From Oscillospiraceae bacterium (GTDB taxonomy: Bacteria; Bacillota; Clostridia; Oscillospirales; CAG-272): 39,519 bases of DNA. Positions 23,406 to 30,718 of the stretch are shown here, in pieces. The position numbers were made by a program, and so were the translations under genes. The stretch is from the NCBI GenBank assembly GCA_015064185.1, contig SVSS01000003.1, positions 175,791-215,309 on the forward strand, in the 5' to 3' direction. The notes under the pieces were generated by a model, which had not been told where the DNA came from, ran no database searches, and saw only the letters and a list, made by a program, of their open reading frames with translations. Numbering within the stretch: position 1 is the stretch's first letter; every line of letters starts with the position of its first letter.

Positions 23406-25981
23406 GACCTTTCATCCTCCTCAAAGAGCTTTAGGCTATCGTAAAGACTGCCGCGTGCCCCTGCCGAGCGAAGCATGGAAAGGGGACGTACGGGTGCCTT
23501 TAGCAGGCGGCGCACCACCCAAAAAGGAACTAAGAACAATAGAAGTGCGCTGTGCTTTTGGCAAATCGGCCATTCCTGCCTGCATTTTTGCCCCACGTTT
23601 GCAAGCGCTGTGGCAAGGCTGCCCTTGCCCTCTTGTCGGTGGAGCGTGACGATGCCGCTGCCGGCAAAATCAGCATTGCCAAGACCAAAGTTGCCGCTTG
23701 CCATAAAATCGGCAAACAGTGCATCGGCAAGTGCGGTGTCGCCCGCCTCAAACGGGCATTTTTCGAGAGGCAAGCCAAGGTGGCGCACAGCGGCAAGTGT
23801 TGTGGCGGCGGCAAAGCGGTAAAGCCCTACCTCATGCAGCGCCGCAATGAGGCGCTGCACGGTTTCTTTCTTAAGATCCTTTGCTACAAACAGTGTCCAA
23901 TCGCATATCTGACGCAGTCCAAGCCCTCCCTCGCGCATATGCTGCTGCATATGCAAAAGCAGGATCAGCGCTTGGTGGAAATCACTTGCCATGGGGAATT
24001 GCTCGCCGTTCATTTCGGCAAGCGTGCTTGCCGCCAAGGTGTTATCAAGATACGTGCGCAGCCTTTGGCGCATTTCACCCTCGGGCAGCCCCGATACGGT
24101 GCGGTGTAATTCGATCTCATAGCCGTCCTTTTTATATACGGCATGGTGCTCGCTATGTGTTTCGTGTGCGGTAAAGCCTTGGCTGATAAGATATGCGCCA
24201 ACCCTTGGCAGTGCCGCCTCATCTATCAGGCAATCGATATCTCCCGCCACGCGCAGGTCGGGTGAGGGGTAGAGGCGTGCAACGCTGTCGCCCTTGAGGA
24301 TCACGGCAGGGATATGCTGCTGTGCAAGAAAGTCACACAGCGCGGCGCGGTATGCCGCAAGGCGCGCGTTTTGGCGCAGGAGCGTGACGGTCTGGTCCTG
24401 CAAGCAAAGCAGGGTGTCTTTTGAGAGGGCGTCCTCAGGCAGCGTGCCAAGCGCTTCTCCTACAATACCAAACACCATGTGGCGGTCGGCAAGTGCCAGC
24501 ACGGCATCAAGATCCGTGTTAGGGGGGAGCTCAAGCGGCTTTTCAAAAAGTGCGTGAGAAATGAGAGAGGTAAGCGCTTTTTCGGTCGCTTTTTGCTGCG
24601 CCTTGGCTGCATGCTCCTCATTTTCCTCAAGAAAAAGGAAGATCATTACGGCAACGAGCTCATAGGGCAAGGGGCAAAACTCGCCGGGATTGACCTGCGA
24701 CATGAGAAGCAGCCCGATATAGGAGAGTGCCAAGGCACGGGAGAGGGGATCGGCATTGCGCACCATCAGCACGCCGCGCCGCCAAAAGAGAAACGCGTAA
24801 GCAAAGATGCCAACGAGGCCCATGCCCGCCACGATCTGCGGTATCATCATATGATACCAATTCATGGCAAACATTTTGGGATCGTAGATATCGGCATTGC
24901 CCGTGTAGCCGAGCCCAACGCCAAAAATGGGGTGATAGAGAAAATCCCAAACCGCACGGCCAAGCAGGCGCACGCGCGGCTCATCCCCCTTGATAAAGCC
25001 ACCCTCAAAGCGGAAGGAATAAAACTTGATCAAAAATCCGCCTGCCAACAGTGCCGCAGCACCGAGCATTGCCAAAATGATGATGTTGCGGCGGCGGTGC
25101 TTTTTGTCGCGCCGCAAGAGATATAGGAAGCAAAGCCCGAAAAGTGCAAGCCCCATCAGCATCCCACCGCGCGAGCCCGTAAGCATCAGGGCAGCGAAAA
25201 ACAGGAGTGCGGGGATCAGATGCCATCCCTTGCCCCTTGCCGCATGGTAAAAGGGGGCAGGCAGGGCAAGCAATAAAAACGTGGCGTAAACATTGCGGTT
25301 GTCTATGCTAATGAGGCGCAAATGTCCAAAGATCTCAAGGTCATCCTGCATCCAAACCAGGCGCTCGGCATAAAACAGAAGCGTAAAAAAGGTGGCGTAA
25401 AGCCCGACCAGATAAAGCCCTGTTAAGAGCAAATTTTTTACATCGTAATCGCGTTTTTTGCCTAAAGCCGATTTGAGTAAAAGATAGACACCAACCATGC
25501 CAAAGCCAAGCCCTGCGACATAATAAAGGGCAGCAGGTGTAAAATATTCCTTAAGGGAAAGACATCCGACACCGCCAAGGGTCACCGCAACCGAAACGGC
25601 AACAAGGGGGGCAAAGGAGTGACCGATGCGGTAAGGCGCGCGGTAATAAATAAAATGGAACAGGAGCGCGGCAAGCGCGGGTACGATCATCGGTGCGTAG
25701 GGGATAAAGAGCGCGTATCCGTCGTAGCATGCCGAAACCAGCACGGTGAGCAGTAAAAAGGGAACGGTGGCGGCAAATGCATCGTCTGAGGTAACGAGTA
25801 TGATGAGGATAAGCCACAAAAGCGTCATGGCACCCGCCACCTCGCGCGAGAGTGCCGTAAAGGTACAGCAAGCGACCAGCAGCAGGGCAAAAAAGATAGG
25901 AGAGAGCCAAAAACGGCGCAGGGAAAGAAGCCACGGGGGTGTGGTAAAGCCGTTTTTCTTTACTGACAGTGTCGGCATCAT
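23402..25981 (-). CDS. Wzy/O-antigen-ligase-like polymerase fused to a nucleotidyltransferase domain
   Basis: An 859-aa two-part protein. Residues 1 to about 455 are a polytopic membrane region with about ten to twelve hydrophobic helices and a periplasm-type loop carrying LTGSRGG, as in Wzy/WaaL-like O-antigen polymerases and ligases. Residues about 460-855 are soluble and resemble the NTP_transf_5 family often seen in polysaccharide loci: ILKGDSVARLYPSPDLR near 562, GDIDCLID near 580 and GYEIELHRTVSG after it. I start at 25981 (ATGATG), 8 nt after AGGAG; the longer frame from 26020 overlaps the upstream gene and lacks a site. No frameshift or stop separates the halves. The fusion is unusual; normally these are separate genes. 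Confidence 0.82.
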   Translation of the reverse strand: MMPTLSVKKNGFTTPPWLLSLRRFWLSPIFFALLLVACCTFTALSREVAGAMTLLWLILIILVTSDDAFAATVPFLLLTVLVSACYDGYALFIPYAPMIVPALAALLFHFIYYRAPYRIGHSFAPLVAVSVAVTLGGVGCLSLKEYFTPAALYYVAGLGFGMVGVYLLLKSALGKKRDYDVKNLLLTGLYLVGLYATFFTLLFYAERLVWMQDDLEIFGHLRLISIDNRNVYATFLLLALPAPFYHAARGKGWHLIPALLFFAALMLTGSRGGMLMGLALFGLCFLYLLRRDKKHRRRNIIILAMLGAAALLAGGFLIKFYSFRFEGGFIKGDEPRVRLLGRAVWDFLYHPIFGVGLGYTGNADIYDPKMFAMNWYHMMIPQIVAGMGLVGIFAYAFLFWRRGVLMVRNADPLSRALALSYIGLLLMSQVNPGEFCPLPYELVAVMIFLFLEENEEHAAKAQQKATEKALTSLISHALFEKPLELPPNTDLDAVLALADRHMVFGIVGEALGTLPEDALSKDTLLCLQDQTVTLLRQNARLAAYRAALCDFLAQQHIPAVILKGDSVARLYPSPDLRVAGDIDCLIDEAALPRVGAYLISQGFTAHETHSEHHAVYKKDGYEIELHRTVSGLPEGEMRQRLRTYLDNTLAASTLAEMNGEQFPMASDFHQALILLLHMQQHMREGGLGLRQICDWTLFVAKDLKKETVQRLIAALHEVGLYRFAAATTLAAVRHLGLPLEKCPFEAGDTALADALFADFMASGNFGLGNADFAGSGIVTLHRQEGKGSLATALANVGQKCRQEWPICQKHSALLLFLVPFWVVRRLLKAPVRPLSMLRSAGARGSLYDSLKLFEEDERS

Positions 25982-25994
25982 GCGTGGCTCTCCT

Positions 25995-27080
25995 TTACTT
26001 TGTTTTACATGCCGCCTCAAGGGCTTGGCGAACGGTGGCGGCAGACTGTTGCCAATCGTAGCGTGAAAGGCGTGCCTTGGCGGCGGCGGGGTCTGCCTTG
26101 AGCTTACCCAGCACCACCTCGCGCATCAAGTTAGCAAGCACTGATTCATCCCCCAGCGGGTAATAAGAAGCATATGCGCCCGAAACCTCGCGGTTGGTGG
26201 GAATGTCCCCCACAATGAGGGGAAGCGCCGCCGCCATTGCCTCGGTCTGGGGAGAGCCAAAGCCCTCGTAGATGCTGGGAAAGACAAATGCCGCAGCCTC
26301 ACCGAAAAGCTTTGCGCGGTCAGCGTTGCTCACAAACCCCGCAAGGCGGATATCGGCAGTGTCGGGGGCGCTTGAAACAAGGTCCGTTACCGCCTTGGCG
26401 CCAAACCCTTGTCTGCCTGCCAATACCAAGGCATAGTCACGGGCGGCAGGGCAGGTTTGTTGCAGTAGGTTATAGGCACGGATCAGCTCGGTCAAATTTT
26501 TACGCTTTTCCACAGTGCCCACAAACAAAAAGAATTTGCGCTTGGTAAGACCCTTTAGGATCTCGCTTTCATAAACTGCGGGTGTGACATCCTCGGTTGC
26601 ACCCGTATAGTGCCCGGGGTGCACTGCCACCACCTTTTTAGCGGCACGGGGGAAGCGGGCACAGATCTCCCCTTTCATTGCGTTTGATACCGTAAAAATA
26701 ATATCGGCATGCTTCATGGCGCGGCGCACCATAAAGCGGTTGTACAGGGCATATGCACGCGGCAGCGTTTCGGGATGAGAAAACGCGGTAAGATCGTGCA
26801 CTGTAACTGCCACGGCGGTGTGCGGGGGATGCTTTTTCGGCAGAGCGTAGTTGGCATAATGTACCACATCAAATGCCGCAAGCTTTTCGCGGTAGGCGGC
26901 GGAGTTTAGATATTTGAGATAGGAAAGGCGCGCGGCGCGTCGCCCCCCTGCGGGTGCAAAATCCTCGCGTGTGACGGTGGTGTCGGGCAGGGCAGCAAGT
27001 GCCTCACCGAGATACTTTGCGTAACTGCCGATGCCTGTTCCGATATGCAGTTGTAAGCCGTCATCAAGTAAGATATTCAT
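25995..27080 (-). CDS. Glycosyltransferase, GT4 family
   Basis: The 361-aa GT-B enzyme is predicted to transfer a sugar from a nucleotide donor to a membrane-lipid-linked acceptor. It shows the N-terminal IGTGIGSYAKYLGEAL loop, an ADIIFTVSNAMKGEI segment, the nucleotide-binding FLFVGTVEKRKNL and the donor-binding PSIYEGFGSPQTEAMA with the E-x7-E pattern. The start at 27080 has AAGGA 7 nt upstream; two codons earlier there is another ATG without room for a site. It lies 8 nt after the preceding glycosyltransferase and 13 nt before the polymerase fusion. Sugar specificity cannot be read from sequence. Confidence 0.88.
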   Translation of the reverse strand: MNILLDDGLQLHIGTGIGSYAKYLGEALAALPDTTVTREDFAPAGGRRAARLSYLKYLNSAAYREKLAAFDVVHYANYALPKKHPPHTAVAVTVHDLTAFSHPETLPRAYALYNRFMVRRAMKHADIIFTVSNAMKGEICARFPRAAKKVVAVHPGHYTGATEDVTPAVYESEILKGLTKRKFFLFVGTVEKRKNLTELIRAYNLLQQTCPAARDYALVLAGRQGFGAKAVTDLVSSAPDTADIRLAGFVSNADRAKLFGEAAAFVFPSIYEGFGSPQTEAMAAALPLIVGDIPTNREVSGAYASYYPLGDESVLANLMREVVLGKLKADPAAAKARLSRYDWQQSAATVRQALEAACKTK

Positions 27081-27088
27081 AAGCATCC

Positions 27089-28336
27089 TTATAGATCAAG
27101 ATTTTGAAATGCGTGAAATGTGTGCTCCCAAGCAAAGCTTTCGCCAACAAATGCGGCAGCGTTTTTGCCGATCTCGCGGCAGCGCTCGGGGTTATCAAGC
27201 AATTCGTTTGCCGTGTTGGCAAGTGCTGTGGGGTCGTCATGCACGAAAATAGATTTACCGTGTGGGGCATTGATGCCCTCGCTACCCACGGTATTGGTGA
27301 TAACGGGGAGCTCTGCTGCCATGGCTTCAAGAATTTTGGTCTTGATCCCCGAGCCAAACGGAATGGGGCAAAGGGAAAATTGCCATGTGTGCATCACAGG
27401 AGCAAGGTCTTTGACCTCGCCAAGAAAGGAGAGTCCTGTTATCCCTTCAAGGCGCGCACGCACCTCGTCGGGCACGGGCCCCGCCACCTCAAAGCAAAAG
27501 GGCGCAGCAAGGCTTGGCAGGATATGTTCTGTGATATATTGGAGTGAGGAAACGTTTGCGGCAACGTGCAAATTGCCTACAAAACCAAACGTGCGTGCGC
27601 GCTTTTTGGTGTCACAAGGGGCAAATGCCGCCATGTCAACACCCATCGGTACGGCAACGGCACGGGGGGCGCCCAGCCTTTGATTGAGTGCTGTGGCTTC
27701 CGCTTCGGATACCAGGATCACACCGTCGGCATCCTTTGCATACCGCACCTCCCAGCGCGCAAGCCGCTTTTGCTCGCTTTTTAAGATCATACGGCCGATC
27801 CTGCCGCGGCAAAACAGGCGCTCGGCGGTGGGGGACATGCCGCCCGCATAGTGCCCTGCGATGCTCGTGCCCTTATCAAGGGCAGAGAGCTGGCGCGCGT
27901 AGCGCACCGACAAGAGGTCGTCAAGGTCAAGAATACAGCGCACCTTGCCCTTGAAATCGTGCATGTAGGGCGCCAAGCGTATCATGTCAAACAGTATCAC
28001 GTCGGGCTTAAAATCCGCCACATGCTTTTCCAGCAAACGGCGGTTTTCAGGGCTTTGGTAAAGTGCCGCCTGCAGGGGCTTGCCCGAGAGCGCGCTTGAT
28101 GCAAGATTTACAGCCTTACGCGCGCGAGAGATCGGCGTGGAAAAGCGCACCTCCGAGATAAACGCAGGCTTATCCGCAGCATCGCGCGGCTGATCCCATT
28201 CGGGAAATACAAATAAGGCAATTTCATACCCGTATTGCTCGCAAAGCCCGCGACAGTAGTGATAAAGTGAAACCTTGCGTCCACTGTTCTTGGGCCACGG
28301 CAGACGTGAGGTCACAAACAACAAGCGCTTACTCAT
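27089..28336 (-). CDS. Glycosyltransferase, GT4-like (TIGR03087-type appearance)
   Basis: The 415-aa GT-B protein starts LLFVTSRLPWPKNSGRKV, an acceptor-side glycine-rich loop seen in a subgroup of sugar transferases. It contains ARTFGFVGNLHVAANV (nucleotide domain entry) and IPFGSGIKTKILEAMAAELPVI, a donor-binding EAMA motif, with the tail NANELL-like region. There is no transmembrane segment, so it is a peripheral enzyme at the inner face of the membrane. It overlaps gmhA by 4 nt (ATGA) and is followed by a second GT4 gene, so the repeat unit contains at least two sugars added by this operon. Confidence 0.85.
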   Translation of the reverse strand: MSKRLLFVTSRLPWPKNSGRKVSLYHYCRGLCEQYGYEIALFVFPEWDQPRDAADKPAFISEVRFSTPISRARKAVNLASSALSGKPLQAALYQSPENRRLLEKHVADFKPDVILFDMIRLAPYMHDFKGKVRCILDLDDLLSVRYARQLSALDKGTSIAGHYAGGMSPTAERLFCRGRIGRMILKSEQKRLARWEVRYAKDADGVILVSEAEATALNQRLGAPRAVAVPMGVDMAAFAPCDTKKRARTFGFVGNLHVAANVSSLQYITEHILPSLAAPFCFEVAGPVPDEVRARLEGITGLSFLGEVKDLAPVMHTWQFSLCPIPFGSGIKTKILEAMAAELPVITNTVGSEGINAPHGKSIFVHDDPTALANTANELLDNPERCREIGKNAAAFVGESFAWEHTFHAFQNLDL

Positions 28337-28974
28337 ACCGCAAAAAATTCGTTTTCAAGCATGCGGCAAAGCGCATGGTAAAGGGGCAGATGCAGCTCCT
28401 GCACAAGATAGGTTTCCTGCTCTGGCACGCGCATGGCAATGTCCGCAAGGGGCGCAAGCTTGCCGCCCGTAGCACCCGTGAGGAGAATCACCTTCATGCC
28501 GCGCGCCTTGGCGGCGGCGGTGGCAAGTAACAGGTTTTCGGCATTGCCCGAGGTGGAAATGGCAAGCAGGATATCACCCGGCTTGCCCCAGCCCCATACC
28601 TGCTGCGCAAAAACAGCAACGGCATCACTGTCGTTCATCACGGCGGTGGAGAGTGCCGCGTGACCTGTAAGAGAAATGATGGGCAGTGTTTCCTGTAGCA
28701 TGTCTGCAAGTGCTTGTCCTCGCTGGGGGTCAGCGGCAATGAGCGCCGCGCGGTGCTCGGGGGACAAGGGGCGCTTTTTGGCAAAGCATTTCATCAGCTC
28801 TCCCGCAATGTGCTCGGCATCCGCGGCGGAGCCGCCATTGCCTGCGGTCAGCACCTTGCCGCCCTCGGCAAAGCATTGCTTCATGGCAGTGTATGCCGCG
28901 ATCACGTCCTGCCGCACGGCGGCAAGTGTGGGATAGCGGGAAAAAAGGTCTTGCAATATATCAAGATAAGTCAT
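28333..28974 (-). CDS. gmhA: Phosphoheptose isomerase (SIS domain), GmhA-like
   Basis: Converts sedoheptulose-7-phosphate to D-glycero-D-manno-heptose-7-phosphate, the first step of activated-heptose synthesis. The 213-aa protein has the SIS phosphate loop GNGGSAAD (45-52), H55/E59 and Q192/H195 at the places of the zinc and catalytic residues of E. coli GmhA, and STSGN (140-144). I start at 28974, where GAGGA lies 8 nt upstream; the ATG at 28992 has none. It overlaps the upstream fusion gene by 14 nt. DiaA-like SIS proteins are the main alternative, but the heptose-specific neighbour makes GmhA more likely. Confidence 0.87.
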   Translation of the reverse strand: MTYLDILQDLFSRYPTLAAVRQDVIAAYTAMKQCFAEGGKVLTAGNGGSAADAEHIAGELMKCFAKKRPLSPEHRAALIAADPQRGQALADMLQETLPIISLTGHAALSTAVMNDSDAVAVFAQQVWGWGKPGDILLAISTSGNAENLLLATAAAKARGMKVILLTGATGGKLAPLADIAMRVPEQETYLVQELHLPLYHALCRMLENEFFAV

Positions 28975-30247
28975 GGCGATATTCCTCAACATCTAAAATT
29001 TTAGAAACGCAATCGGGAAGGCTGCTGCCCGTGATGTCGGCTTGCATGCCGCCAATGGCGGCGGCACGGCAGCCCGCGCGGCGCGCCGCTGTCATGTCGC
29101 TTTCGCTGTCCCCGATCATAAAGGAGCGCGAAAGATCAAGATCGTAACGCTTTGCGGCGGCAAGGAGTAGCCCCGGCGCCGGCTTGCGGCAATTGCAGAT
29201 GCGCTTTAAGGCAGGCACCTCCCCTGCAAAGCCGCTGTCGGGGTGGTGCGGGCAGTAAAAGATATCGGTCAGATACGCGCCCTGCTCGGCAAGGAGTGCT
29301 TCAAGCCTTGCGTGTATCGCAGTAATGCCTGCTTCGTCAACCTCACCACGCGCCAAAACGGGCTGATTGGTCACCACAATGACGGGGATGTGACGGTCGT
29401 TTAATTGCTTGATCGCCTCGGCGGCGCCGGGGAGCAATTCAATTTGATCGGGCGATGTTACAAACCCCACATGGCGGTTAATGGTGCCGTCGCGGTCAAG
29501 AAATATCGCACCGCGGGGGGATTTTGGGTCGCCGCGTGTAACCACGCCGGCGGCAAGATCGCGCTCCGCTTCCTTTAAGCGTTGCGGTGTGCCCATGTCC
29601 TTTACGTATTCGGGGGAGTTGTAAGCAAAAAGTGCCCTTTCGGCGGCAAGGGGAACAAGCACCTCACGGTCAAGATCTGTCTTTTTTACTGTTTTAAAAC
29701 GGGAGAGAACGGCGGGGGAAAAGAAGTGCAAGCCCGCATTGGTGCGGTTGCGTGAGGCGCGCCGTGCCGTATCGGGGGCAAGAAAGGCGGTCACGCGATC
29801 GTTTTTGTCGCTTTCCACGATCACGCTGTCGGCGGGATGCGTGCTTGGGTGTGTAAACACAGTGGCGATGCCGCGTTTTTCACGGTGAAAGGCAAGAAAG
29901 CGCTTAAGGTCCACGTCAAACAAAACGTCGCCGTTGAGAAGCAAAAAGTCATCGCCCTTCAGCACGTCACCAAGCAGCGCCAGCGCTCCTGCGGTGCCAA
30001 GTGGCTCTTTTTCCTCGATGTAGGTGATACGCACGCCAAACGCACAGCCGTTGCCAAAATGGTTTTGGATCACCGCGCCAAGATGCCCCACGACAAGCAC
30101 GATATCAAGAAAGCCCTCTCGCCGCAGCACCTCGATCTGGCGCTCTAAAACGGGCTTGCCGCAAAGCGGCAGCATGGGCTTGGGGATGTCCCTTGCAAGA
30201 GACGCAATGCGTGTTCCCTTGCCACCCGCCATGATCACTGCTCGCAT
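28961..30247 (-). CDS. Fusion: heptose-1-phosphate nucleotidyltransferase (HddC-like) + heptose bisphosphate phosphatase (GmhB-like)
   Basis: A 428-aa bifunctional protein. Residues 1 to about 228 form a sugar-nucleotide transferase with AVIMAGGKGTR (loop 8-13), IPKPMLPLCGKP and the metal aspartate D107 (LLNGDVLF). Residues about 245-428 form a HAD phosphatase with nucleophile D251 and D253 (FLDRDGTIN) and the GmhB zinc knuckle C332, H334, C351, C353. The pair would dephosphorylate heptose-1,7-bisphosphate and activate heptose-1-phosphate with GTP (HddC) or ATP. The ATG at 30247 has AAGGAGGTG upstream; GTG at 30256 is an in-frame alternative inside that site. First gene of the operon; the kinase step (HddA) is not seen nearby. 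Confidence 0.87.
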   Translation of the reverse strand: MRAVIMAGGKGTRIASLARDIPKPMLPLCGKPVLERQIEVLRREGFLDIVLVVGHLGAVIQNHFGNGCAFGVRITYIEEKEPLGTAGALALLGDVLKGDDFLLLNGDVLFDVDLKRFLAFHREKRGIATVFTHPSTHPADSVIVESDKNDRVTAFLAPDTARRASRNRTNAGLHFFSPAVLSRFKTVKKTDLDREVLVPLAAERALFAYNSPEYVKDMGTPQRLKEAERDLAAGVVTRGDPKSPRGAIFLDRDGTINRHVGFVTSPDQIELLPGAAEAIKQLNDRHIPVIVVTNQPVLARGEVDEAGITAIHARLEALLAEQGAYLTDIFYCPHHPDSGFAGEVPALKRICNCRKPAPGLLLAAAKRYDLDLSRSFMIGDSESDMTAARRAGCRAAAIGGMQADITGSSLPDCVSKILDVEEYRHDLS

Positions 30248-30293
30248 GCCTATCACCTCCTTGTCTTAATTTAAAGATAACTATACAGAATAT

Positions 30294-30322
30294 ATTATAC
30301 ACTTAAAATTTGAGAATTGCAA
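30294..30322 (-). promoter_or_regulatory. Promoter of the polysaccharide/heptose operon
   Basis: Minus strand TTGCAA (30322-30317), 17-nt spacer, TATAAT (30299-30294), about 47 nt upstream of the fusion gene. It is the only good promoter found for the seven genes down to 21819. Confidence 0.75.
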
Positions 30323-30375
30323 GGGGGAGGGGATAGGTTGTGAAATTTGCATAGAGATAAATTTTTTAAACCTAC

Positions 30376-30404
30376 TTGACAGGCGGAGTGAATAGTGCTA
30401 CAAT
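30376..30404 (+). promoter_or_regulatory. Promoter of the aspS-gatC/gatA/gatB operon
   Basis: TTGACA (30376-30381), 17-nt spacer, TACAAT (30399-30404). Transcription would begin near 30411, directly at the foot of the T-box leader. Confidence 0.8.
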
Positions 30405-30410
30405 ATCCGT

Positions 30411-30687
30411 GTATAATAAAAAGGCTATGATGGAAAAAAGTAGTCGCGAGTGCAATCACAGAGAGCCGTTGGTGCTGGGATAACGGTATATGCGCGCGGT
30501 GAAAGAACATTTCGGAGCTCTCAACCGAACCCGTAAGGCAGTAGGCTTGAGCGTGGCGGCACGTTACAGCCGAGAGGTATTCGATGGAGTATCTGTGAGG
30601 AGCGTATGCTCGAATGCGGGTGGTACCGCGGAAGCTTGTCTTTCGTCCCGAAGGTGTTTTTGGCACTTTCAGGGGCGTTATTTTTTT
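30411..30687 (+). ncRNA. T-box riboswitch leader (Asn-type specifier)
   Basis: A complete T-box leader. It has AGTA (30439-30442) in the Stem I internal loop, the AGAGAG bulge (30460-30465) with the distal GCTG loop (30474-30477), and the T-box sequence GGGTGGTACCGCGG (30618-30631) that pairs with the tRNA acceptor end. Its intrinsic terminator is 30644-30687 (stem closed by CGTCCC and GGGGCG, then seven T). The specifier region after the GTGAAA side of Stem I reads GAACA: AAC (Asn) at 30506-30508, overlapped one base upstream by GAA (Glu). No Asp codon GAC/GAT is there. This suits an operon whose job is to make Asn-tRNA(Asn), and possibly Gln-tRNA(Gln). Confidence 0.9.
30644..30687 (+). terminator. 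T-box regulated terminator
   Basis: The stem 30644-30677 contains two paired segments (outer CGTCCC with GGGGCG, then GAAGGTG with CACTTTC), and a TTATTTTTTT tail follows. Its 5' arm is close to the T-box motif, as required for the antiterminator/terminator switch. Confidence 0.8.
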
Positions 30688-30718
30688 GCCCTGTAAAAAT
30701 TCCGAAAGGAGTATTGAT

